Positions 8,309-16,495 of a stretch of DNA of 64,000 bases are shown in pieces (within the stretch, counting starts at the first letter, position 1; every line of letters starts with the position of its first letter). The notes under the pieces were generated by a model. It did not search any database. It worked only from the letters and a program-made list of their open reading frames with translations, and was not told the origin of the DNA. The DNA comes from PHBD01 sp964578535. GTDB taxonomy: Bacteria > Desulfobacterota > Syntrophia > Syntrophales > PHBD01. A program made the position numbers and the translations under genes. The stretch spans positions 1 to 64,000 of the forward strand of contig CAZODI010000001.1 of NCBI GenBank assembly GCA_964578535.1. The letters run 5' to 3'.

Positions 8309-8548
8309 ATGGATGAGATACTCGAAAAGATCAAGGCCGGCATCCTGGACATCTTCCCCGATGCCGCGGCGATCGAAATCACGCTTGAAATGAAACTGGG
8401 CGATATTCCCGAGTGGGACTCCATCGCCGCGGTCAATCTCCAGACGTACCTCCAGGAAACCTTCCCGGTCCGCATTCCCCTGGACCTCATGAGCGACGAG
8501 ACGGCCATCGGGGAACTGGCGGCGTTCATCGGCAAGCGCACGGCGTGA
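8309..8548 (+). CDS. Acyl carrier protein
   Basis: 79 aa four-helix acyl carrier protein. The 4'-phosphopantetheine attachment site is Ser38 in EWDSIAAV. The short acidic sequence and length are typical. It differs from a housekeeping AcpP in lacking the canonical DSLDTVE motif, so it is likely a pathway-specific carrier for the neighbouring ketosynthase and PHA synthase-like enzyme. ATG 8309 has GAGGTGAA upstream. Start and family are clear; the pathway is inferred from context. Confidence 0.88.
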   Translation: MDEILEKIKAGILDIFPDAAAIEITLEMKLGDIPEWDSIAAVNLQTYLQETFPVRIPLDLMSDETAIGELAAFIGKRTA

Positions 8549-8611
8549 TCAAGAACCGGATGCCTGTCCGGCACGGCCTTCGGCCCTGTCCGGATCCTGC
8601 GGGAGGGCGTC

Positions 8612-10258
8612 ATGGATCCGTTCGGCATTACCGACACCTTCCAGAAGGTGGAAAGCTCCTGGTGGGGGAACCCGGAAGCACTGAACGTCCGCATCCTGGA
8701 CCTGATCACCGGCCTGCAGCGCATTTCCATGGAGGAAGCCGCCCGCATGGCCGCCGTCCTCCCGGAAAGGCCGGCTGCCGAGGGGAAGGCCGGCGAATCC
8801 CTGATGGAGGCGGTACGGCGGAATTCCGAGGCGGCCCGGAAAATCTACGGACTGTACACCGCCTGCCTCAGGGACATCGTTGAACGGGGACCCGGCCTCA
8901 GCGTCCGCGAGCGCGACCGGGCCGCCTTCTGGATCCGCCAGCTCGTGCAAGCCCTGTCACCGGCCAATTCTTTCTGGACCAACCCGGCCGCCGTTCTCCG
9001 GTGCCTGACGTCGGAGGGGGACAGTCTCCGGCGTGGGTTCCTCCGCTGGATCGAAGACCAGGGCCGGGGCGAGTTCCTGCCCCCGATGGTGGACCGTGCA
9101 GCATTCCGGCCCGGGGAAAACATCGGCACCACGGAAGGCGCCGTGGTGTACCGGAACGGGCTGATGGAACTGATCCAGTATCGGCCGGCGACCGAGCGGG
9201 TGTACGCCGTCCCGGTCGTCTTCATCCAGCCGTGGATCAACAAATACTACATCTTCGACCTGGAGGAGGAGAACAGCTTCGTCCGGTATCTCACCGGGAT
9301 CGGCTTTACCGTCTTCATCACGAGCTGGAGAAACCCCGGACCGGAGATGCGCGGTGTCACGTTTGACGACTATATGATCCGGGGTGCCCTGGAGGCCGTC
9401 CGGGCCGCCCGGTCCATATGCGGGGTCCCGGCGGTTCACGCCGCGGGGTACTGTATCGGCGGGACCCTCCTGGCGGCCCTGATGGCCTGGCTGGCCGTGG
9501 GAAGCCGCCGCGTTGGGGAGCCCGTGGCGGATTGGACCCTCTTTTCGTCGCTGACGGACTTCTCCGAACCGGGGGAACTGGGTTTCCTGGTGACCCACCG
9601 GTCCGTGGCCTTCATCGAGGGCCTGATGGAGCAGAAGGGTATTCTGGACGGGCGCCTGATTGACGCCTCGTTCCGGCTTCTCCGGGCGGACAGCCTGATC
9701 TGGCGGAACTTCGTGAACGGATACCTCTACGGCTGCGATCCGCCGAAGTCGAGCTTTCTGTACTGGAACAGCGACTCGACGAATCTTCCCGAGGCCATGG
9801 CGTCTTTTTATCTCCGGAATTTCTACCTGGAGAACCGGTTCCCGGAGCCGGGAGGCCTGACGGTTGGCGGCCGTCCACTCGACCTGGGGCGGGTCGGGGA
9901 GCCGCTCTACGCCGTGGGGGCGCTGCTCGACCACATCAGTCCCTGGCGGGGCACGTTCCGGACGTGCCGCCTGGCGGGCGGTCCCGTCCGCTATGTCCTG
10001 GCCGGGGACGGCCACATCACGGGGATCGTCAATCCTCCCTCGGAGTTCGGGAAGAAGCGCTACTGGGCGGGCGAGGACGGCCTGGACGGAGATCCCGACG
10101 CCTGGCTTCGGGGAAGGGAAGAGCGGCCGGGATCCTGGTGGGAGGACTGGACGGAGTGGCTTGCCCGGCGGAGCGGACCCTCCGGCCCGCCGCCGTCTCT
10201 GGGCAACCGCCGCCATCCCGCCCGGGAAAAGGCCCCCGGGACGTATGTTTTCGGGTAA
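8612..10258 (+). CDS. phaC: Poly(3-hydroxyalkanoate) synthase-like protein (PhaC)
   Basis: 548 aa alpha/beta-hydrolase-fold polymerase that would join 3-hydroxyacyl-CoA units into polyester. The N-terminal PHA-synthase domain includes FWTNPAAVLR (about 121-130). The lipase-like box GYCIGG carries catalytic Cys281; Asp440 lies in LLDHISPW and His468 in GDGHITG, so the triad is complete. The length is near class I synthases (about 560-590 aa). No phaA, phaB or phasin gene is adjacent; KASIII-like and ACP genes occupy their place. ATG 8612 follows GGGAGGG. Catalysis is well supported; the monomer source is unclear. Confidence 0.85.
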   Translation: MDPFGITDTFQKVESSWWGNPEALNVRILDLITGLQRISMEEAARMAAVLPERPAAEGKAGESLMEAVRRNSEAARKIYGLYTACLRDIVERGPGLSVRERDRAAFWIRQLVQALSPANSFWTNPAAVLRCLTSEGDSLRRGFLRWIEDQGRGEFLPPMVDRAAFRPGENIGTTEGAVVYRNGLMELIQYRPATERVYAVPVVFIQPWINKYYIFDLEEENSFVRYLTGIGFTVFITSWRNPGPEMRGVTFDDYMIRGALEAVRAARSICGVPAVHAAGYCIGGTLLAALMAWLAVGSRRVGEPVADWTLFSSLTDFSEPGELGFLVTHRSVAFIEGLMEQKGILDGRLIDASFRLLRADSLIWRNFVNGYLYGCDPPKSSFLYWNSDSTNLPEAMASFYLRNFYLENRFPEPGGLTVGGRPLDLGRVGEPLYAVGALLDHISPWRGTFRTCRLAGGPVRYVLAGDGHITGIVNPPSEFGKKRYWAGEDGLDGDPDAWLRGREERPGSWWEDWTEWLARRSGPSGPPPSLGNRRHPAREKAPGTYVFG

Positions 10259-10273
10259 TCCCCGCGCGCGGAT

Positions 10274-11188
10274 CTAACCCGTCAACCCCTTGTAAACCTT
10301 TTCGTTCAACGGCGTGGGAATGCCCAGCTCTTTTCCCGCCCGGACAATGTAGCCGTTGAACAGCTCGATCTCCGTGGGGTTTCCCTTCTCGAAATCCAGT
10401 TGCAGGGATGTCTTCGTCGCCGGTGGAAACCCGGCCACCTTGGCGATGGATTCCTCCACGATGTTCGCCGGCAGGGCCACGCCCTTCGCCCGGGCGATGG
10501 CCTCCACCTCCTCCATCAGGCCCCTCAGGAATGCCCGGCTATCCGGATTTTCCATGATCTCGCCGAAGGTCTTCTTCTGGAGCGCCGTCAGCCCCGCGGA
10601 GGGGCAGATGAAGATGTACTTCGTCCAGAGCGGAACCAGCGGCTGGTCCGTGAGCGTGGCATTGATGCCGGCTTTCTTGAGCAGCGCCTCGATCGGCCGG
10701 TACGGCTCGGCGTTTCCCTCCCGCGGCCCGAAGACGATCTGGTGGGCCGGGCTGACCTGCTTGATCTTTGCCGGCGCCTCGACGAAAGCGGAGACGTAGA
10801 CGAGACCTTCCAGGATGTCCGCCTCCGGCAGGATCGCCTTGAGCCGGTCGGCGATGTCCACGCCATTGAGGAGTGGAATGACCACCGCATTTTCCCGCAG
10901 GGCGCCCTTGAGGCGGCCGGCTGCCTCATCCAGGGAGTATCCCTTGACGCAGAACAGGACCAGGTCCAGCGGCCCCGCTTCTTCCGCCCGTTCCGTCGCC
11001 AGATCGGGCCGGGTCGTGAAGGTTCCGTCTGCTGCCGACAGGGTCAGCCCGTCCCGGCGGATCGCTCCCAGGTTGCCCCCCCGGGCCAGGAAGACGATTT
11101 CGTGTTCGCCCGTTCCGGCATACGCCTTGGCCAGCTTTGCGCCGAATACGCCCCCGACTCCCCCCATTCCCATCACTGCGATTCTCAT
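10274..11188 (-). CDS. panE: 2-dehydropantoate 2-reductase (PanE/ApbA family)
   Basis: 304 aa NADPH-dependent ketopantoate reductase of pantothenate/CoA synthesis, or a family member acting on another 2-oxoacid. The N-terminal dinucleotide motif GMGGVGGVFGAKLA is at about 7-20, LWTKYIFICPSAGLTAL holds the catalytic Lys, and SLQLDFEKGNPTEIELFNGY holds the conserved Glu. The start is the ATG at 11188; the frame stays open far upstream (to 11911) but only as the shadow of the MliC gene. It converges with phaC, 15 bp apart. The exact substrate is uncertain, since ApbA-like paralogues are common. Confidence 0.8.
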   Translation of the reverse strand: MRIAVMGMGGVGGVFGAKLAKAYAGTGEHEIVFLARGGNLGAIRRDGLTLSAADGTFTTRPDLATERAEEAGPLDLVLFCVKGYSLDEAAGRLKGALRENAVVIPLLNGVDIADRLKAILPEADILEGLVYVSAFVEAPAKIKQVSPAHQIVFGPREGNAEPYRPIEALLKKAGINATLTDQPLVPLWTKYIFICPSAGLTALQKKTFGEIMENPDSRAFLRGLMEEVEAIARAKGVALPANIVEESIAKVAGFPPATKTSLQLDFEKGNPTEIELFNGYIVRAGKELGIPTPLNEKVYKGLTG

Positions 11189-11428
11189 GGCCGGTGCCCT
11201 CCCTGAATGGTTGTTGTCCCGTTGCCCGAAATGCCTCTTTCCTGTACCACAAGGTCCCTCTGGAGGGCATCCGAAATTCGTATGTCTTTCCGGTTGCAAT
11301 GAGCGGCCTCTTTGGCGATATATGCGGCATCCCGGGAGGTCAGTGATTGCCTGCACGTGGAGGTGGCTGATTTCCCCCGGGAAGCGTTCCGAACAATGGG
11401 ACATCCTGACAAGGAACAAGGAGGGAAC

Positions 11429-11839
11429 ATGAACAGCAAAGGAATTTGGATCGTCATCGGCGCCCTGGCGCTGGTTTTTGTTTACGGAAGTGCCCTGGCG
11501 GGGCCTGGGCCGGGCCGGCTTACGGTATCGGAGGGGAAAGCCGTGAGGTATGCCTGCGAAAACGGGGATCGCATCCTGGCCACGTACTATGAGCTCTCCG
11601 ACGGCAGCCTTTCCTTCGTGAAGGTCCGCCTGCCCGGCGGGAAGGTGTACACCCTGCCCCAGGCGCTTTCCGCCTCCGGTGCCCGGTACACGGACGACAG
11701 GGAACTGGTGTGGTGGACCAAGGGGGATTCGGCCTTTGCGGAGGTCCGGGACGACAACGGCGAGTGGACGCCGAAATACCGGGACTGCCGGGTGACGAGC
11801 GAGGGCAAGGGGGCTCCGAAGGCCGGCCGGCGTCCTTGA
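11429..11839 (+). CDS. Secreted MliC-like (C-type lysozyme inhibitor domain) protein
   Basis: 136 aa with a signal peptide (cleavage likely after YGSALA, about residue 24) and no lipobox Cys, so probably periplasmic. The mature part has YACENGDRILATYY, LPQALSASGARYTD and WWTKGDSAFAEV, the pattern of the MliC domain that blocks C-type lysozyme. ATG 11429 is preceded by AAGGAGGGAA; an in-frame ATG at 11312 would destroy the signal peptide. The C-terminus has a short basic tail. The 240-bp gap to panE is a divergent regulatory region in which no clear promoter was found. Confidence 0.75.
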   Translation: MNSKGIWIVIGALALVFVYGSALAGPGPGRLTVSEGKAVRYACENGDRILATYYELSDGSLSFVKVRLPGGKVYTLPQALSASGARYTDDRELVWWTKGDSAFAEVRDDNGEWTPKYRDCRVTSEGKGAPKAGRRP

Positions 11840-12026
11840 CAGACTTCCGGACGATCCGGGGAATCTCGGGAGGCGCCGGATCCGGGAGACGGAACACTCC
11901 GGGTCCGGCATGCCGGGCCTGCATCCGGGCCGTCGCCGGCGGCACGGCGGGGGACCAGGAAGTCCTTGACTTCCCGGCGCCGTTCCCGTAGGATTCCCGA
12001 AAATTCAAGGAGAAACGGGACGTTCC

Positions 12027-12437
12027 ATGTATTCCAGAAAGGTTGTCATCCGCTACACGGCGGACAATGTCGAACAGCCCATCATCTGCCACCTCGTCAA
12101 GCAGTACGACCTGGAGTTCAATATCCTCAAGGCCCGCATTTTCCCGCGCCGGGACGGAATGATCGTCCTGGAGCTGCGGGGGGCAAAGGAGAATTTCGAC
12201 TCGGGGATCCAGTTCCTGAGGGAGAAGGGGCTGAAGGTGGAGCCTCTCTCCAAGAGCGTCAACCAGAACCGGGACCGCTGCGTGCACTGCGGAGCCTGCA
12301 CGTCCTTCTGCCCCACCGGCGCCCTCGCGTTCGAGGCGGGCTCGGCGCAAGTGGCTTTTGACGCGGAAAAATGCAACGGATGCGAGCTCTGCGTGTCCGC
12401 CTGTCCCGTCCGGGCCATGGAGGTGGACCTGCTGTAG
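12027..12437 (+). CDS. NIL domain 4Fe-4S ferredoxin
   Basis: 136 aa. Residues 1-75 form a NIL domain (VVIRYTADNVEQPII ... FNILKARI), the ligand-binding fold also found in MetN and in homocysteine-synthesis accessory proteins. Residues 83-134 hold two 4Fe-4S motifs, CVHCGACTSFCP and CNGCELCVSACP. This fusion is common in anaerobes and methanogens, and members of the family support sulfur transfer in methionine synthesis; that role is only a possibility here. It is a single gene with no operon partner. Confidence 0.85.
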   Translation: MYSRKVVIRYTADNVEQPIICHLVKQYDLEFNILKARIFPRRDGMIVLELRGAKENFDSGIQFLREKGLKVEPLSKSVNQNRDRCVHCGACTSFCPTGALAFEAGSAQVAFDAEKCNGCELCVSACPVRAMEVDLL

Positions 12438-12521
12438 CGGCCGCCGGGAACCGACCCTCCGGCTCATCGTGAAGGCAGCCGATCGGGCCTTGCCGGTCCG
12501 GGGAAGCGTTCCGTCCCGCCG

Positions 12522-12872
12522 TCACTTCCCTTTTGCCGGTTTCTCCGTATCCTTCCCGTCGTCGCTGACGGCACGCCCTATGCCGTCGGTGATTTCCCGG
12601 CCCTTCTGGTAGACATCCCTGCCCTTTTCGTACACCTTTTTGCTCGTGTCGATGACCTCGGAGGCCTGCTGCTTCGTCTTGTGGACCAGGGCCTGGAGAT
12701 CTTTCGTGCCTTGGAAGTAGAAGTAGCCCGCCATGCAGAGGAGGACGAGCGCGACCACGAGCGCCAGTTTCAGAAGCTGCTTGAAGAGAAAGTACAGGAG
12801 AATCAGGCAGACGAAAATCAGGGCCATCAGGGCGACCGGGTGGGCGGACAGGTAATGGGTGATGCCTTCCAT
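12522..12872 (-). CDS. Small two-helix membrane protein of unknown function
   Basis: 116 aa. Two close hydrophobic helices (about 15-34 and 37-55, LALVVALVLLCMAGYFYF) are followed by a charged, probably coiled-coil tail rich in Lys and Glu (KTKQQASEVIDTSKKVYEKG and onward). The start is the ATG at 12872 with AGGAGGAACC upstream; the longer frame to 12950 lacks a ribosome site. The family is not recognised. Confidence 0.6.
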   Translation of the reverse strand: MEGITHYLSAHPVALMALIFVCLILLYFLFKQLLKLALVVALVLLCMAGYFYFQGTKDLQALVHKTKQQASEVIDTSKKVYEKGRDVYQKGREITDGIGRAVSDDGKDTEKPAKGK

Positions 12873-13040
12873 GCAAGGTTCCTCCTCGGGAATTCGCGGC
12901 ATTCTAATGCAGTTGCCCGGAAATTTCCATAGGGCCTTTGATCTTGACAAACGAAGGGCGGCCGCCGTAACAGGGGGACATTCCCGGGGTCCGCGGGAAC
13001 GGTTCGGAAGTGTATATCCGGTGGCGTATCAGGTGGTGAT

Positions 13041-14423
13041 TTGACCGACAGGGGCAGGAAAAAGCCGGTGGCAGCGCTGGCCACGCTGGGGTGCAAGGTC
13101 AACCAGTGCGAGACGGCGGCGGTTGCCGAGGCGCTCCGGGGAGCGGGCTTTTCGGTAATCCCTTTCCCGGGAAGTGCGGACGTCTACGTCATCAACACGT
13201 GCACCGTGACGGCCCGGACGGATTTCCAGTCCCGCCAGCTGATCCGGCGGGCCTGCCGGGCCAATCCGGAGGCCGTGGTGGCGGTCACCGGCTGCTATGC
13301 CCAGTGCCGCCCCGAAGAGCTCCGGCGGATCCCCGGCGTCCGCCTGATCGCGGGAAACGGTGAGAAGGAGCGTCTCCCGGAACTCCTGCGGGAGCTCCTG
13401 CGGGAGAACCGTTTGCCCGGGAGCGGACCTTCCGTCGAGGTGGGGGACATCCGGAACTGCCGGAAGGCCGGCAGCCTGTGGGCCGGCTCTTTTCCGGAAC
13501 ACACCCGGGCGTTCCTGAAGATCCAGGACGGCTGCGACGCGGCGTGCAGCTATTGCACCGTTCCCCGCGCCCGCGGCCCCGTCCGGAGCGTCCCCCCGGA
13601 GGAGGTCATGCGGCGCCTCTCCCGCCTGGCGGAGGCCGGTTACCGGGAGGTCGTGCTGACGGGGATCCATCTGGGGGCCTACGGCCGGGATCTGCAAGGA
13701 AGCGGGGACCTGACGGACCTGCTGGAGCGGGTCGAGGACGGAGGCGTCGTAGAACGCCTGCGCCTCAGCTCCATCGAGCCCGGGGAGATCCCCGGCCGGA
13801 TGCTGGCGCTCCTGCGCCGGGGAAAGCGCCTCTGCCGCCACCTGCACGTCCCGCTCCAGAGCGGCGACGACGCGATTCTCCGGGCCATGAACCGGACGTA
13901 CGGGCGCGAATTCTATCGGGCGCTGGTGGAGCGGATCGCCGCGGAGGTTCCCGGCTGCGCCGTCGGGGCGGACGTCATGGCGGGCTTTCCCGGGGAGGAC
14001 GGACAGTCCTTTGCGAACACGGTCCGCTTGATCGAAGACATGCCGCTGGCCTACCTGCACGTGTTTCCCTATTCCCGGAGACCCGGGACGCCGGCGGCGG
14101 AGTTCCCGGACCAGGTGGGCGACGGAGAAAAGAAGGCACGGGCGGCGCTGCTGAGAGACCTGGGGAACCACAAGAGGAGGGACTTTGCGGCCCGCTTCAT
14201 CGGGAAGGAAGTGGAGGTCCTCCTGGAGGACAGAAGAGACCGGGAGACGGGACTCCGGAAGGGGTTTTCCGGAGAATACGTGCCCGTCCTGGTGACCAAC
14301 GGAGAAAAAAAGGATGTTAACCGGCTGGTTCCGGTGGTTCCGGTGGAAGCGCGGGAAGGAAGACTGGTGGGGGCGATCGGCGCCCCTGACCCGGCAGCGG
14401 CGAAACGCCCTGCGGGTGCTTGA
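13041..14423 (+). CDS. mtaB: tRNA t6A37 methylthiotransferase MtaB
   Basis: 460 aa radical SAM enzyme that adds a methylthio group to t6A at position 37 of ANN-decoding tRNAs. The N-terminal UPF0004 domain has LGCKVNQCE, NTCTVT and GCYAQ, with three cysteines for the auxiliary cluster. The radical SAM motif CDAACSYC is at about residues 165-172, and a TRAM-like C-terminus ends near residue 440. It appears to begin with TTG 13041 behind AGGTGG, as no ATG or GTG fits. The 3' end overlaps rnc by 110 bp. Confidence 0.9.
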   Translation: MTDRGRKKPVAALATLGCKVNQCETAAVAEALRGAGFSVIPFPGSADVYVINTCTVTARTDFQSRQLIRRACRANPEAVVAVTGCYAQCRPEELRRIPGVRLIAGNGEKERLPELLRELLRENRLPGSGPSVEVGDIRNCRKAGSLWAGSFPEHTRAFLKIQDGCDAACSYCTVPRARGPVRSVPPEEVMRRLSRLAEAGYREVVLTGIHLGAYGRDLQGSGDLTDLLERVEDGGVVERLRLSSIEPGEIPGRMLALLRRGKRLCRHLHVPLQSGDDAILRAMNRTYGREFYRALVERIAAEVPGCAVGADVMAGFPGEDGQSFANTVRLIEDMPLAYLHVFPYSRRPGTPAAEFPDQVGDGEKKARAALLRDLGNHKRRDFAARFIGKEVEVLLEDRRDRETGLRKGFSGEYVPVLVTNGEKKDVNRLVPVVPVEAREGRLVGAIGAPDPAAAKRPAGA

Positions 14424-15111
14424 AAAGAGCCTGGGACATACCTTCGGAAGCATCGAGCTACTGAACGTGGCGCTGACGCACCGGTCCTATGCAAACGAAA
14501 ACGCCCATCTCGGCTGCGCCGACAACGAGCGCCTCGAGTTCCTCGGGGATGCAGTGCTCCAGCTCTGCACCAGCAATCTCCTGATGCGCCTGTTTCCGGG
14601 GGATGCAGAGGGCCATCTCTCGAAGCGCCGCACCTCCATCGTCAACGAGCGTCCCCTGGCGGAGCTGGCCCGGCAGGTAAGCCTGGGCTCCTTCCTTCTC
14701 CTGGGAAAAGGGGAGGAAAACTCCGGTGGCCGCGAAAAATCCTCCATCCTTTCGGACACCTTCGAGGCGGTCATCGCGGCGATCTACCTGGACGGAGGAT
14801 ACCCGGCGGCGAACCGTTTCATCGAGCGGTTTTTCGTCCCGCTGATCCGGGAGGAGGGCCGGGACCTGATCTACCGCGACTACAAGTCCGATCTCCAGGA
14901 ACTGGCGCAGGGGCGCTTTCGCTTCATTCCCCGCTACGAGCTGGTGGGCGAGTTCGGCCCGGACCATGACAAGACCTTCGAGATGGAGGTGACCGTGGCC
15001 GACGTCGTTTCCATCCGGGCCCTGGGAAAGAACAAGAAGGAGGCCGAGCAGGAGGCGGCCCGGCGGGCCCTCGATCTCCTGGCCCTCCAGGAAGGAGGGA
15101 GCGTCCCGTGA
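14314..15111 (+). CDS. rnc: Ribonuclease III
   Basis: 265 aa double-strand RNA endonuclease for rRNA and mRNA processing. The catalytic signature NERLEFLGDAVL carries the metal-binding Glu/Asp, the second acidic site is DTFEAVIAAIYLDGG, and the C-terminal dsRNA-binding domain ends KNKKEAEQEAARRALDLL. Start ATG 14314 has GGAG ten bases upstream but forces a 110-bp overlap with mtaB. GTG 14416 (MLEKSLGHTF) would remove a Trp/Arg-rich N-terminus atypical of the family and is a serious alternative. Confidence 0.9.
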   Translation: MLTGWFRWFRWKRGKEDWWGRSAPLTRQRRNALRVLEKSLGHTFGSIELLNVALTHRSYANENAHLGCADNERLEFLGDAVLQLCTSNLLMRLFPGDAEGHLSKRRTSIVNERPLAELARQVSLGSFLLLGKGEENSGGREKSSILSDTFEAVIAAIYLDGGYPAANRFIERFFVPLIREEGRDLIYRDYKSDLQELAQGRFRFIPRYELVGEFGPDHDKTFEMEVTVADVVSIRALGKNKKEAEQEAARRALDLLALQEGGSVP

Positions 15112-16166
15112 TCATCCCGTTCTTCCTGCCGAATCGGGGCTGTCCCCAGCGCTGCCTGTTCTGCAACCAGTCGGTGGCCTCCGGCGAGACCCCGGGAGAT
15201 CTCCGGGAGGAGGGATTTCACCGCCGGGTGAGGAGCGCCCTCGACGGCCTGGACGGGAACTGGGGTGCGCGGCCGCGGCGGATCCAGATCGCCTTTTACG
15301 GCGGGAACTTTACGGGCCTCTCCCGTGAGGGCAGGAGAGAGCTTCTGCAGTGGGCCGGAACGCATCTCCGTAAGGGGAGCGTCGATTCCATCCGGGTGTC
15401 CACCCGTCCCGACCACCTGGACGCAGATGTCCTCGATGAGCTGAAAAGCCATGGGGTCGCCACCGTGGAGGTGGGCCTCCAGTCCCTGGACGATGCCGTC
15501 CTGGATCTCTCCCGCAGGGGCCACACGGCCGCCGACGGCGAGCGCGCCGTGGGCCTGCTGAAGGAAAGGGGATTCGAGACGTCGGTCCACCTGATGGCGG
15601 GCCTCCCCGGCGACAGCCCCGTCGTCTTTGACAGTACGGTCCGACGCGCTGCGGCCCTGGGACCCGACATGGTGAGGATCCACCCCACGCTCGTTCTCCG
15701 GGGGACCGCCCTGGAGGAGGAGTACCGGGCCGGGCGCTACCGTCCGCTGACGATCCCCGAAGCGGTGGATCAGTGCGCCGGGGCCGTCCGCCGCTTTTCC
15801 GCCGCCGGCATTCCCGTCATTCGCCTGGGGCTCCAGCCGACGCCGGGCATGACCGGGGGAGACAGTGTCGTGGCCGGACCGTTTCACCCCGCCTTCGGTT
15901 CCCTGGTCCATGAATCCCTGTTCCGCCAGGGAGCAGCCACACTGCTGGAAAAAATGCCCGAGGTCCGCCGGGAGGCCCGTTTCCGGGTCGCCCCGGGGGA
16001 CGTGTCGTTCTTCCGGGGCCAGCGAAACGGGAACCTCCTTGCCCTCCGGGAGCACTTCCGCCTCGATTCGCTGACCGTCGAGGAAGACGCCGGCCAGGCC
16101 CGGGGGATCCTGGTCCTGGAGTCGGGGCTGTCCCGTTCGGCCGTCAACTGCCTGGGGCGGCCCTGA
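15108..16166 (+). CDS. Elp3-like radical SAM protein
   Basis: 352 aa. The radical SAM cluster motif CPQRCLFC is at about residues 12-19 (CxxxCxxC), followed by YGGNFTGL and VEVGLQSLDDAVL as in the Elp3/HemN-like group. Unlike true Elp3, no acetyltransferase domain follows. GTG 15108 overlaps the rnc stop by four bases, indicating translational coupling. Relatives sit beside rnc in other Deltaproteobacteria, which suggests an RNA-related role, but the substrate is unknown. Confidence 0.8.
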   Translation: MIIPFFLPNRGCPQRCLFCNQSVASGETPGDLREEGFHRRVRSALDGLDGNWGARPRRIQIAFYGGNFTGLSREGRRELLQWAGTHLRKGSVDSIRVSTRPDHLDADVLDELKSHGVATVEVGLQSLDDAVLDLSRRGHTAADGERAVGLLKERGFETSVHLMAGLPGDSPVVFDSTVRRAAALGPDMVRIHPTLVLRGTALEEEYRAGRYRPLTIPEAVDQCAGAVRRFSAAGIPVIRLGLQPTPGMTGGDSVVAGPFHPAFGSLVHESLFRQGAATLLEKMPEVRREARFRVAPGDVSFFRGQRNGNLLALREHFRLDSLTVEEDAGQARGILVLESGLSRSAVNCLGRP

Positions 16167-16232
16167 CGGAACTCCGTTCCATTCTCTTCGTTTCGTCCCC
16201 TGTCTTTTCCTCCACACCTGCGTGCGTCGCTT

Positions 16233-16248
16233 CGGCATGTCTCTTGCA
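16233..16248 (+). promoter_or_regulatory. Possible sigma-54 promoter upstream of the chemoreceptor
   Basis: CGGCATG-TCTC-TTGCA matches the -24/-12 consensus TGGCACG-N4-TTGCA at all but two positions, with the correct 12-base GG-to-GC spacing. It is about 250 bases before the chemoreceptor ATG at 16496, in an otherwise featureless 329-bp gap (16167-16495). Confidence 0.4.
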
Positions 16249-16495
16249 AAAACTCCTGCGGTTGATTTGAAAATCAGGCCGATTTGCAGAAGAAACAAGG
16301 CCTGAACGGGTGTCTTTTTTCAATTATACGTTTTCCCGTCGATGGATGCTTGACGATGGAGTCAATCCGTTGACGGTGCGGGGCGGTTCGCTCTTCCGGA
16401 CGGAGAAGAGCCGCCGGACGATGCCTCCGGCAAGCGGGAGCCCGCTGCCTGGTATAACCATTACATCAGTTCAAATTCGAGTTGAGGAGGTTGCT

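Noticed and set aside
10274..11911. A 545-codon version of the panE frame.
   Set aside because: Homology to ketopantoate reductase begins at the ATG at 11188; the upstream part is antisense to the MliC-like gene.
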